Notes under the pieces: model-generated
What the model was told of the DNA's origin: nothing
Database searches by the model: none
Seen by the model: only the letters and a program-made list of their open reading frames with translations
NCBI RefSeq assembly: GCF_000423525.1
Contig: NZ_AUID01000003.1
Span: 62,001-126,000 of the forward strand
Direction of reading: 5' to 3'
DNA: 64,000 nucleotides
Source of the DNA: Proteocatella sphenisci DSM 23131
Lineage (GTDB): Bacteria > Bacillota > Clostridia > Peptostreptococcales > Filifactoraceae
In this document: piece by piece, positions 1 to 6,995 of the stretch
How positions within the stretch are numbered: the first letter of the stretch is position 1
How the letters are laid out: each line of letters starts with the position of its first letter
Position numbers and translations under genes: made by a program

Positions 1-761
1 ATGGTATTTCCGCCGTTTATGTGTATGGTCCCGTTTGAGTCTATGGCATCGCCTTTTGATGCGTTTGCGTAGACTTCTCCTGCGTTTATGGTTATGTCGT
101 TTGTGGCATTGAGGCTGTCATCGCTAGAGTTTACCGTGACGCTTCCTCCGTTTATTATTATGTCATTCTTGCTCTCTATTCCTTCTTCGGAGCTCTCTAC
201 GTTTATGTTCCCTCCATTTACGGTGATATTGTCTGTGGCATGGAGGGCGTCATTCACCGCGTTTATGATTATGTCTGCTCCGTTTATGATTATGTCGTCA
301 TCTGATTCTACGCCGTGCTCGTTGTTGCCGTTTATCCTGAGCTCGCCCTTTCCTTCAAATATAAGGGTGTCATTGCTGAAGAAGGCTGCATTGATTTCGT
401 CGCTGCCTCCGTCCGAAAGCTCGTTCTTTGCGCCTTCGCTGACTGTTACGGTCACCTGTTTCGCATTGTCTACCTGGATCGCCGGTCCTTTGGAGTTGTT
501 TATGGTAACTCCGTCAAGCTGCAGGTTAACTTCCTGGTCTGTGTCTATGACAAGCTTTGCGTCGCTGAGGCTGCCACTGAGGGCGTAGGTTCCTCCTGTG
601 GTTATCTTCTGGTCGGTGCTCCCTGAAAGTACCATCTTATTTGCGTATGGATCCTGGGCTGCCGATGAGTCTGAGCCCGCTGGTGCCTGGGCGCTGCATC
701 CTGCTGAGGCTATAATTACTGATGAAGCCAGCATAAACGCTGTTATGATTTTTCTTTTCAT
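1..761 (-). CDS. Beta-helix carbohydrate-binding-type lipoprotein (Cthe_2159 / PF14262-like), C-terminus outside window
   Basis: The start ATG lies at 759-761 and the frame stays open to the window edge (253 codons seen). The N-terminus is a lipoprotein signal: basic MKRK, a hydrophobic stretch, then Cys22 in ASAGC. From about residue 40 the protein is built of short repeats with alternating hydrophobic residues and Asn-Gly turns (for example IIINGG, ITINAG), roughly 24 residues per turn, as in right-handed beta-helices. Family knowledge: PF14262 proteins of clostridia (Cthe_2159) are surface beta-helix proteins that bind acidic polysaccharides. The DUF4956 and VTC-domain genes upstream in the same direction are the usual partners of this family. 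It is probably exported and anchored on the outer face of the membrane. Its binding target is not readable from the sequence. Confidence 0.75.
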   Translation of the reverse strand, partial: MKRKIITAFMLASSVIIASAGCSAQAPAGSDSSAAQDPYANKMVLSGSTDQKITTGGTYALSGSLSDAKLVIDTDQEVNLQLDGVTINNSKGPAIQVDNAKQVTVTVSEGAKNELSDGGSDEINAAFFSNDTLIFEGKGELRINGNNEHGVESDDDIIINGADIIINAVNDALHATDNITVNGGNINVESSEEGIESKNDIIINGGSVTVNSSDDSLNATNDITINAGEVYANASKGDAIDSNGTIHINGGNT

Positions 762-765
762 TATT

Positions 766-1449
766 TTACCAACTTTCTGTATGTTTGAGACTTAGGGTAA
801 TATTGAGGTTGCCATTCCTGGCCCTGAGGCTGTCTATGAATTCTTTCTGATCTGTGTCATCAGGCACCATAACTGCATAATGGAGCTCAAAAAGCGCCCC
901 AAAATCTGCGGTCTTTATTCGCTCTAGCCTGAAACTGCTCGTATAGCTGCTGAATATGTCATCAAAGAGGTGCTGAAAATCCGTATCTTCTGGAATCATT
1001 ATCTTAAGCTGCATACTGCCCGATTTTTTCTGCGCATATCCGGTCTGGGTGAGTATTACCATCGCCGCGCACAGTATTGCTGCAAATATTGCTCCGTAGA
1101 GGATATACCCCATTCCGCAGGCCAGTCCGACTCCGAGGGTGAAGAATATATATCCTATGTCCTTGGGATCTCCGGGGGCGCTCCGAAACCTTATGATGCT
1201 GAAGGCTCCAGCAAGGCTGAGGGCTCTGGCTGCGTTGTTTCCTACCAGAAGTATTATCATGGCTATTATGGATGGCAGCATTATGAGAGTTACTGCAAAT
1301 GAGGCTGAGGCTCCCCTTTCTCTTTCTGTGAATCTGTAGATCAGGCTGATGAAGAGCCCAAGTGCCAGAGATGATAGTATTATGGTTATCGTCCCGCTCA
1401 GGGTGATGGTATCTGCTGCTGATGATGTTGAAAGCAGTGAGTCTAACAT
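766..1449 (-). CDS. DUF4956 domain membrane protein
   Basis: This 227-residue protein has about four hydrophobic segments in its first 130 residues (around 17-38, 50-70, 75-90 and 100-130), followed by a soluble C-terminal domain of about 90 residues. The organisation matches DUF4956 proteins, which are of unknown biochemical function and are commonly encoded next to VTC-domain polyphosphate polymerases and CotH or beta-helix proteins. A GGAAGGAAAG ribosome site precedes the ATG. The start overlaps the 3' end of the VTC gene by 7 nt and the stop lies 4 nt before the lipoprotein start, so the three genes are likely co-transcribed and translationally coupled. A role as membrane partner of the VTC-domain protein is inference from context. 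Confidence 0.8.
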   Translation of the reverse strand: MLDSLLSTSSAADTITLSGTITIILSSLALGLFISLIYRFTERERGASASFAVTLIMLPSIIAMIILLVGNNAARALSLAGAFSIIRFRSAPGDPKDIGYIFFTLGVGLACGMGYILYGAIFAAILCAAMVILTQTGYAQKKSGSMQLKIMIPEDTDFQHLFDDIFSSYTSSFRLERIKTADFGALFELHYAVMVPDDTDQKEFIDSLRARNGNLNITLSLKHTESW

Positions 1450-2183
1450 ATTATCTTTCCTTCTTTCCTTTTGTATAGTTCTTTCCTTTTATATTCGGTT
1501 CCGTATTTTGAAAAGCTCTGCGACCTTATGCCAAGCCGTGAGAATTCTGCTGTAAGCCAAAGCGGCAGCGCGCCTGAGGTTTTTACTTCCATAAGATAGG
1601 TACCTTCCTTTAAAAGTAGCTGGCCTGATGCTCCACTGGTGAGCTGAGGGCTGGTCCGCCTTGTCCTTATACTGCTGTCGAAGGTTATCCTGAAGCTGCT
1701 GTCTTCTCTGTCAAAGTAGGCGTTTCTCCTGTATCCTATGAATACCTTGGGGGATACCCGGTGATTCTTTAGAAAAAACTCTATCTCGCCCGTGACCTGG
1801 CGGCTGATGTAGTCCTGATACTGGGGCCGGATGCCTTTTTCGACAAAGGCTTCGGCCTCGCTGCAGGTCATTGCTACCCGCCTCTTGCTGACTATCCCTC
1901 CGATTTTCTTCTTGAGCTCGAGGTATACTTTGTCATCTCCACTTTTGGGGATTTCGTAGCTCCTCATCCTCAGCTTTTCCTTGTAGTACGGCTTTGAGAG
2001 CGATTTCTGTATGATCTCGTCGTTATCGGTATCGTAATAGACATTGTATATGGTGTACATCGCTCCGTCCCTGCAGTTGGCATCGCATACCATGTGCTCT
2101 GACAGTGCCTTCGCGAGTTCTTCATATTGAGCTCCGTTCAATATATATTTTTTTTCGTATCGCTTGAATGTGCTTATTGACAT
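1443..2183 (-). CDS. VTC domain-containing (polyphosphate polymerase-type) protein
   Basis: The start at 2183 is chosen because GGAGGC lies about 8 nt upstream and the sequence MSISTFKRYEKKY matches the family N-terminus; the frame is open 32 codons further upstream but without a ribosome site. The protein is 246 residues. Visible VTC/TTM tunnel-fold features are the N-terminal RYEKKY, basic LRMRSYE, the acidic-basic strand YLELKKK, KRR, and a late LMEVK. In yeast Vtc4 the corresponding Arg/Lys/Glu residues line a tunnel that makes polyphosphate from ATP. Bacterial versions without SPX domains are annotated as polyphosphate polymerase domain proteins, but their activity is mostly unproven. 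It is the first gene of the VTC-DUF4956-lipoprotein cluster. Confidence 0.8.
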   Translation of the reverse strand: MSISTFKRYEKKYILNGAQYEELAKALSEHMVCDANCRDGAMYTIYNVYYDTDNDEIIQKSLSKPYYKEKLRMRSYEIPKSGDDKVYLELKKKIGGIVSKRRVAMTCSEAEAFVEKGIRPQYQDYISRQVTGEIEFFLKNHRVSPKVFIGYRRNAYFDREDSSFRITFDSSIRTRRTSPQLTSGASGQLLLKEGTYLMEVKTSGALPLWLTAEFSRLGIRSQSFSKYGTEYKRKELYKRKEGKIIC

Positions 2184-2272
2184 GTTTACCGCCTCCTTCA
2201 TGATTACATGATACAGTGGATTTCTGACTGTTTTATGGCGGGAATGTGAACAGTGGGTGAAAGTTTTGGGTT

Positions 2273-2319
2273 TTGACATCTATGCTCATATACATTAGCG
2301 TAGTGAGTATAAATGTCAA
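2273..2319. promoter_or_regulatory. Large imperfect palindrome upstream of the VTC gene
   Basis: Arms 2273-2288 and 2304-2319 match at 14 of 16 positions around a 15-nt centre. The arm nearer the far side carries TTGACA on the minus strand (2314-2319), which could be a -35 element for the VTC cluster, about 130 nt before its start codon; a clear -10 was not found. It looks like an operator, but no regulator can be named. Confidence 0.4.
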
Positions 2320-2340
2320 CACATGAATCTGATCTAAATT

Positions 2341-2380
2341 ACAAAAACACTTATATCATGTGCGATATAAGTGTTTTTGT
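2341..2380. terminator. Strong hairpin terminator
   Basis: A 17-bp perfect inverted repeat (2341-2357 and 2364-2380) with a 6-nt loop and T-rich arms on either strand. It follows the end of the decayed VOC gene on the minus strand and separates it from the VTC cluster. Confidence 0.7.
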
Positions 2381-2401
2381 AAAAAGCAGTATATATTATT
2401 T

Positions 2402-2662
2402 TTAATCAAACACAAGCATTCCCGTTTCATCGAATTTAAAGTTTGGTCCCCAGGCTACTTCCCAGTAGTATCCGTCAAAGTCGGCAAAGTATGCGTTATC
2501 CCCGAAAAACCACTGGAAGTCTGAGGTGGATCTTCTTCGCTTATATCTTTGGCTAACAGTTCTAAAGGTTAGAGCTCAAATTTTGTCCCTGGCGTATTGA
2601 AGAATATCACATCAGGATTATTGCTTTTTTCCTCCGATTTCTGTAAAAGGGTGTATACTTAC
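2402..2662 (-). pseudogene. Remnant of a VOC-family (glyoxalase/bleomycin-resistance fold) protein
   Basis: Translating the minus strand gives two recognisable VOC blocks in different frames. The upstream block reads NNPDVIFFNTPGTKFEL, then a TAA stop, then PLELLAKDISEEDPPQ. The downstream block, after a frame change, reads AYFADFDGYYWEVAWGPNF and ends in the family-like C-terminus DETGMLVFD followed by TAA at 2402-2404. Intact VOC proteins have about 30 residues between these blocks, and the N-terminal half is absent, so the gene carries at least a stop, a frameshift and deletions. Upstream, 2663-2765 holds only another short open stretch (EYINWAYKDNVPKNKE) with stops on both sides. Confidence 0.7.
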
Positions 2663-2765
2663 CATTTATTATCTCATTATTTAAAGGTAATTTTTACACC
2701 TGGAACCTCCTTATTTTTGGGCACGTTATCTTTATATGCCCAATTTATATATTCTTATTATATTC

Positions 2766-4544
2766 TTAAGTTCTCTTAATTTTCCTATAAAGGGTTGCCC
2801 TGCTTATTCCAAGCATGTTGCACATCTCTTCAAATGTCAGGCCATGATTTTCTTTGTAACGCATGGCTTTTTCTATTTCTCTTGTTTCGAGTTCTTCGAG
2901 GTTCATTATATTGTCTGAAGGTTGCGAGGCTGCCGATGGATGTTTTCCTGCAGTCTGAAGCTTTGGCGGAAGATCCAGGAGCGATATGAGGCTGTTTTCT
3001 GACATGTTGACTGCATATTCTATAGCGTTTTCAAGCTCTCTTATATTTCCCTTCCAGTCATATGCTTTTATTGTCGCAAGTGCTCTGTCATCTATTCCGG
3101 TTACCGCTTTACCCAGCTTTTGAGAGAATTTTTCTACGAAGGATCTGGTTATTATTTCTATGTCACCTGTCCGTTCTCTAAGAGGGGGTATGTGCAGCGG
3201 GATAACATTGAGTCTGTAATAGAGGTCTTCTCTAAATTCTCTATTTTTTACTTTTTCCTCTAGATTTACGTTGGTGGAGGCGATTATTCTTACGTCTACC
3301 TCAATCTGGCGACTTCCTCCGACTCTTGTAACTTTGCCGTCTTGAAGCACTCTGAGCAGCTTTGGCTGAAGGTGAAGTGGCATTTCTGCTATTTCATCGA
3401 GCAGGAGGGTTCCTCTGTCTGCAAGTTCGAATTTGCCGGGGTGTCCTCCTCTTGAGGCCCCTGTAAATGCTCCTTCACTATATCCAAAAAGCTCGCTCTC
3501 AAAGAGGTTTTCAGGTATGGCGCTGCAGTTTATGGCTATGAAGGGTTCCTTTTTTCTGTCGCTGGCGTAGTGGACTGCTCTTGCAAAAAGCTCTTTTCCG
3601 GTTCCGCTTTCTCCTGTTATGAGAAGGGTAGACTTGCTCTGAGAAGCTTTTTTGGCGAGCCTTATGGTGTCTTCCATAACTTTGCTCTTGTATATAATGT
3701 TGTCAAAAGGTGTGGCTATGTTGGCGGATATTATGTTTCTTGCGGATTTTATGAGGCCTTGTATCTCTTGTATTATAAAGACTACAGACTCTACTCCGTC
3801 TTTACTCTGGAGTATTTTGCTGCTTATTATAGCCCCCGTAACGGCTCCCGATGGATGAGTGTACTCAAATTCTCTGTTTTTAAGTTTTCCCCCAAGCGTA
3901 AAGCCTTTTATACTGGTATGATTGATGATTTCTTGAATGTTTCTGAATCTCTGTTCTGAAATCCCCAGTATATTGTCTGCTATGCTATTTGTGTACTTTA
4001 TGTCACCGATGCTGTCTACAGTAACTACGCCCTTGTCCATTATGTCCATTACTGTCTGGAGCTGGTTTGCCAGTATATTGATTTCGGCTGTCTTTTCTTT
4101 TTCAGTGAGGGTAGAGGCTATCATCTGTGACATATTCTGGAGGAAGGTCAGTATGCTGGATTCGTTTTTTAGGAGTTTTTTCTTTTGGTCTGGATCAAAG
4201 GCTATGAGTCCGATTACACCTTCTGCCGATGAATTTATAGTTATGGGCGTGACCATCTCTGCACATTCCAGGCAGGTGTCTTTCATTTTGCAGTCACTGC
4301 ACACCGCTGCTTCTCTGGGGTTTTCGACTATATATGGCCGATTGTCTCTGAGACAGCTCGCAAAAACCCCACTTTGGGATATCTGCTCTCCGATCTGGGA
4401 CTTGTATTTGCCTGTTCCCGCTATCCTTATAAGATTTTTATCGGTAACCGTAACATCTATCTCTATAACGCTCGATATGGCTTCTGCTATCTGTTGAACG
4501 CTCGCTTGTATATCCTTCAGCTCCAAAATTTCCCTCCTGTCCAT
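2766..4544 (-). CDS. cdsR: Sigma-54-dependent activator of cysteine desulfidase (CdsR-like)
   Basis: This 592-residue protein has an N-terminal GAF-like sensor (about 10-155), a PAS-like segment (about 160-260), an AAA+ domain (about 280-510) with Walker A GESGTGKE and the sigma-54 contact loop GAFTGA, and a C-terminal Fis-type helix-turn-helix. The sensor contains Cys82, Cys85, Cys91 and Cys94 spaced C-x2-C-x5-C-x2-C, a possible metal or Fe-S site. It lies 34 nt downstream of the cysteine desulfidase gene on the same strand. In Clostridioides difficile the sigma-54 regulator CdsR activates cdsB in response to cysteine, and the arrangement here is the same. Activation of the -24/-12 promoter at 5911-5926 through the palindromes at 5979-6067 is inference. 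Assignment as a sigma-54 activator is secure; the specific ligand is not. Confidence 0.85.
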   Translation of the reverse strand: MDRREILELKDIQASVQQIAEAISSVIEIDVTVTDKNLIRIAGTGKYKSQIGEQISQSGVFASCLRDNRPYIVENPREAAVCSDCKMKDTCLECAEMVTPITINSSAEGVIGLIAFDPDQKKKLLKNESSILTFLQNMSQMIASTLTEKEKTAEINILANQLQTVMDIMDKGVVTVDSIGDIKYTNSIADNILGISEQRFRNIQEIINHTSIKGFTLGGKLKNREFEYTHPSGAVTGAIISSKILQSKDGVESVVFIIQEIQGLIKSARNIISANIATPFDNIIYKSKVMEDTIRLAKKASQSKSTLLITGESGTGKELFARAVHYASDRKKEPFIAINCSAIPENLFESELFGYSEGAFTGASRGGHPGKFELADRGTLLLDEIAEMPLHLQPKLLRVLQDGKVTRVGGSRQIEVDVRIIASTNVNLEEKVKNREFREDLYYRLNVIPLHIPPLRERTGDIEIITRSFVEKFSQKLGKAVTGIDDRALATIKAYDWKGNIRELENAIEYAVNMSENSLISLLDLPPKLQTAGKHPSAASQPSDNIMNLEELETREIEKAMRYKENHGLTFEEMCNMLGISRATLYRKIKRT

Positions 4545-4578
4545 TGCGGCCTCTGACCCTGCGTAAGCCGTTTCGCTA

Positions 4579-5838
4579 CTATTCGCTTATCATAAGGGTC
4601 AGTATTTCTACATCCGTTTCTTTCATTCCTACTTTAGCCATGAGCCCTATGTTTTTTATTGTTTTTTCTATGTCAGTCCCTACCAGGCCTTCTCCTGGAA
4701 GATACCTGTTTCCTTCAAGGGCCATATGATAGCCCATGAAGGCTGCATCTACTGAAGATGATATCTTTGCCGCGCAAGATGGTTTTGCTCCATCACATAC
4801 TATGCCTGAAACGTTAAGAAGTGAATTTGTTATGGTATCTTCTATAACTGAAAGCGGCTGATCATCAAGGTATGCTATTGCAGCCCCCGCCGCACATCCT
4901 GCACTCACTGCTCCACAGTATGCGCTCAGTTTTCCTATCCCTGATTTTTGGTGTATTCCAAGCAGATTGCTCAGGGCAAGGGCTCTGTAAAGTTTTTCCT
5001 CAGATGCTCCTATGTGCTGCGCATAAAGTATTACTGGGATTGAAACTGTCATTCCCTGGTTTCCACTGCCTGAATTTATTACTACAGGAAGCACGCATCC
5101 GCTCATTCTTGCGTCTGAACCTGCTGCCGTATATGCTTTTGCTTTTGTTTTTATCTCATCACAGTCATATTTAAGCAGTGTTCTTCCTACCGCAGTCCCG
5201 TATTTGTTTTGAATTCCTTCGTTTGCTATTTCCATATTGCATTTTATCTGTCTGCCCAGAACTGGTTTTACAGCTTCTATGTCTACTGTATTCGCAAATT
5301 CGTATATGTTTTTTACGCTTAAATTGGATCTGTCCTGTTTTTTCTGATTTGAAGAGGCTTTGCTGTCTTTTTCAAAAATCGTATTGCCGTCTTTTTTTAT
5401 GTTTATAATATTGGTATGGCTGTCTGATATAGTTACGGATGCACTTTTGTCACCTTTTACAGCTGTTATTTCTATAAAGAGGTTTTCTACGCCCTTTGCA
5501 AGACTTACCTGGCATATTTTTTGCGCAAGCAGTTCTCTTGTCTTTGCAACATGGTCTGGTCTTACTGAGGTAAGTACTTCCAGCTCTTTTGAAGCATCTC
5601 CAGCCAGGGCTCCAAGTATGGCACTGGTCTCGATGCCTTTCATGTTCCCTGTTGAAGGAACCGTAACTCCCTTTACATTCTTTATTATATTCCCACTGCA
5701 ATGAACTATCATGGAGTCTGGCATCTCTCCAAGGACCTCTTTGGCCTTTGCAGCCGCGTAAGCTATTGCTATGGGTTCTGTACAGCCAAGTGCTGGTACA
5801 AGTTCTTCTTTAAGTATATCTATAAAATTCTCAAACAT
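4579..5838 (-). CDS. cdsB: L-cysteine desulfidase / L-serine dehydratase-alpha family protein (CdsB/CyuA-like, UPF0597)
   Basis: The 419 residues match the UPF0597/CyuA family over full length: N-terminal ALGCTEPIAIAYA, central ARMSGCVLPVVINSGSGNQG, and C-terminal VCDGAKPSC. The conserved cysteines (in LGCTEP, SGCVLP and the last motif) are expected to hold an oxygen-labile [4Fe-4S] cluster. The predicted reaction is L-cysteine to pyruvate, sulfide and ammonia in the cytoplasm, detoxifying or fermenting cysteine. GAGGAGG lies just before the ATG at 5838. It is transcribed from a sigma-54-type promoter about 70-90 nt upstream, with the regulator gene downstream. Activity on serine instead of cysteine cannot be excluded from sequence, but the paired regulator favours cysteine. 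Confidence 0.88.
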   Translation of the reverse strand: MFENFIDILKEELVPALGCTEPIAIAYAAAKAKEVLGEMPDSMIVHCSGNIIKNVKGVTVPSTGNMKGIETSAILGALAGDASKELEVLTSVRPDHVAKTRELLAQKICQVSLAKGVENLFIEITAVKGDKSASVTISDSHTNIINIKKDGNTIFEKDSKASSNQKKQDRSNLSVKNIYEFANTVDIEAVKPVLGRQIKCNMEIANEGIQNKYGTAVGRTLLKYDCDEIKTKAKAYTAAGSDARMSGCVLPVVINSGSGNQGMTVSIPVILYAQHIGASEEKLYRALALSNLLGIHQKSGIGKLSAYCGAVSAGCAAGAAIAYLDDQPLSVIEDTITNSLLNVSGIVCDGAKPSCAAKISSSVDAAFMGYHMALEGNRYLPGEGLVGTDIEKTIKNIGLMAKVGMKETDVEILTLMISE

Positions 5839-5910
5839 AATTAATTCCTCCTCTTATAATATCTATGCATTTAATAATTAACGTGTATTAATTATATATA
5901 TATATATAAT

Positions 5911-5926
5911 TGCAAGTATCGTGCCA
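5911..5926 (-). promoter_or_regulatory. Sigma-54 (-24/-12) promoter of cdsB
   Basis: On the minus strand the sequence reads TGGCACGATACTTGCA, an exact match to the TGGCACG-N4-TTGCA consensus. It lies about 75 nt before the cdsB start, with an AT-rich leader, and points into cdsB. Confidence 0.92.
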
Positions 5927-5947
5927 AAGGAATAAAACCTTATACTT

Positions 5948-5963
5948 CAAGGCTTTGAGCAAT
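5948..5963. repeat. 16-bp direct repeat, copy 1 (CAAGGCTTTGAGCAAT)
   Basis: Identical to 6850-6865 in the same orientation. Together with the 20-bp exact repeat 6051-6070 / 6923-6942 it shows that about 100 bp of the cdsB upstream region exists twice, on either side of the toxin-antitoxin cassette. Confidence 0.85.
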
Positions 5964-5978
5964 GATGCAAAAGGCTTT

Positions 5979-6067
5979 TGTTTCATTATGAGACACCAAT
6001 TAGAATGGTCTGCAAGTCCACTGTGTCATAATGAGATTTTATATAGTTATTGTATCATAATGAGACA
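5979..6067. promoter_or_regulatory. Three 17-bp palindromes, candidate upstream activator sites for CdsR
   Basis: Copies at 5979-5995, 6022-6038 and 6051-6067 follow the pattern TGTNTCATWATGAKACA, each an imperfect palindrome. They lie about 55-140 nt upstream of the -24 element of cdsB, the usual distance for enhancer sites of sigma-54 activators. The same motif recurs at 6881-6897 and 6923-6939. Binding by CdsR is inference. Ends of a lost mobile element are the main alternative. Confidence 0.6.
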
Positions 6068-6099
6068 TAAGAAAGCAACCTTGTTATAAGTAGAAAGTA

Positions 6100-6137
6100 T
6101 TGACAAAAACCTAATTTTGTAATACAATGTAATACAA
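6100..6137 (+). promoter_or_regulatory. Promoter and probable operator of the relBE-type cassette
   Basis: TTGACA (6100-6105), a 17-bp spacer and TACAAT (6123-6128). A perfect tandem 10-bp repeat, TGTAATACAA, at 6118-6127 and 6128-6137 covers the -10 and start region, a good place for antitoxin autorepression. GGGAGG follows at 6138-6143. Confidence 0.7.
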
Positions 6138-6153
6138 GGGAGGTGCTTTTATT

Positions 6154-6375
6154 ATGACAATATCACTAAGATTAAATCCGCAAGATGAAAAGCTAATTAA
6201 AACATACGCATCATTGAAGCATCAAAGCGTATCCGAAGTCATCAGAAGAGCTATAATAGAACAAATTGAAGATGAGTTTGATATTAAAGAATATTTTGAA
6301 GCCAGGGAAGAGTTCGATAAAGACCCTGTAACATACAGCTTGGAAGAAGTCGAAAAGGAACTGGGGTTTAAATAA
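6154..6375 (+). CDS. RelB/DUF6290-type antitoxin
   Basis: This 73-residue protein begins with a ribbon-helix-helix pattern (MTISLRLNPQDEKLIKTYA, then SVSEVIRRAI), followed by an acidic C-terminal tail (EEFDKDPVTYSLEEVEKEL) of the kind that wraps its cognate RelE/ParE toxin. It would bind DNA through the N-terminus as a dimer, repress its own promoter (tandem repeats at 6118-6137), and neutralise the toxin. The ribosome site GGGAGG lies 10 nt upstream of the ATG. The toxin ATG follows the antitoxin stop with no gap, giving tight coupling. The cassette sits between two copies of the cdsB activator-site region, so it may be a late insertion. Confidence 0.85.
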   Translation: MTISLRLNPQDEKLIKTYASLKHQSVSEVIRRAIIEQIEDEFDIKEYFEAREEFDKDPVTYSLEEVEKELGFK

Positions 6376-6642
6376 ATGTACAAAGTAGAATTTTCGAAAA
6401 AATCCCTAAAGGAACTAAAAAAAACAGATAAAACAGAGAGTCTCCTTATTCTAGCATGGATACGAAAAAACCTCGAAGGCTGCGACAACCCAAGGCTTAA
6501 CGCTAAAGCTTTAAAGGGTAATATGGCTAATCTTTGGAGGTACCGTATTGGAAACTACAGGTTAACAGCTGAAATAAATGACGAAAAAGTCATTATACTG
6601 ATTATTAACATTGGACACAGAAAAGATATTTATACGAATTAA
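6376..6642 (+). CDS. RelE/ParE-superfamily toxin (mRNA interferase-type)
   Basis: The 88 residues show the compact RelE fold pattern: YKVEFSKKSLKELKK at the N-terminus, a helical middle, LWRYRIGNYRLTAEI and a final IINIGHRKDIY. The conserved Arg residues in YRIGNYR and the HRK/Y C-terminus are those used by RelE toxins for ribosome-dependent mRNA cleavage. ParE gyrase toxins have the same fold, so the target is not certain, although the C-terminal HRKDIY resembles RelE/YafQ/YoeB types. The start codon directly abuts the antitoxin stop and the gene ends before a strong terminator at 6654-6691. Confidence 0.85.
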   Translation: MYKVEFSKKSLKELKKTDKTESLLILAWIRKNLEGCDNPRLNAKALKGNMANLWRYRIGNYRLTAEINDEKVIILIINIGHRKDIYTN

Positions 6643-6653
6643 CTCGTTGGATA

Positions 6654-6691
6654 AAAAAAGCAATCTCCCATAAATTGGAGATTGCTTTTTT
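6654..6691 (+). terminator. Rho-independent terminator of the toxin-antitoxin cassette
   Basis: Perfect stem AAAAAAGCAATCTCC / GGAGATTGCTTTTTT (6654-6668 and 6677-6691) with an 8-nt loop and a T run. It is symmetric and may work in both directions. From here to 6849 I see no gene or other structure. Confidence 0.85.
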
Positions 6692-6849
6692 GGTTTATGA
6701 TTTCTTAAATTTCGCAAGAATACTGGGATATTTTCCTGATACATCCAGCTTTTTATGTTACCGAATTACCGGAGATTATTATCTGTCTTCTAACGTTTCA
6801 GATAATCAAATAGATAATTGGCTACTTGGGTGCAACAAATAAGATATTG

Positions 6850-6865
6850 CAAGGCTTTGAGCAAT
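6850..6865. repeat. 16-bp direct repeat, copy 2 (CAAGGCTTTGAGCAAT)
   Basis: Exact copy of 5948-5963, 902 bp away in the same orientation, next to the second palindrome cluster. The two copies bracket the toxin-antitoxin cassette. Confidence 0.85.
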
Positions 6866-6880
6866 TACAAAGATATATCT

Positions 6881-6939
6881 AGTATCATTTTGATACACAT
6901 TTGAAGCATATATGTATTTTTATGTATCATAATGAGACA
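6881..6939. promoter_or_regulatory. Second cluster of the 17-bp palindrome (two copies)
   Basis: 6881-6897 contains the perfect arms GTATCA/TGATAC around TTT; 6923-6939 is identical to the copy at 6051-6067. They stand in the same order relative to the 16-bp repeat as in the cdsB upstream region. They could be remote activator sites or leftovers of a duplication. Confidence 0.5.
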
Positions 6940-6995
6940 TAAATGAAAACATGAAATATCCCGTGAGAAATTTCATGTTTTCATTTTTGTCTTTT

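Noticed and set aside
88-588. Open frame of 166 codons on the plus strand
   Set aside because: It is the shadow of the beta-helix lipoprotein on the other strand; the Asn-Gly repeat codons leave few stops. No ribosome site, and the minus-strand reading has a lipoprotein signal and family repeats.
6826-6850. A second sigma-54 promoter near the far palindrome cluster
   Set aside because: The closest match has one of the two G at -24 and A instead of T in the -12 block, and there is no gene downstream of it on that strand before the toxin-antitoxin terminator.
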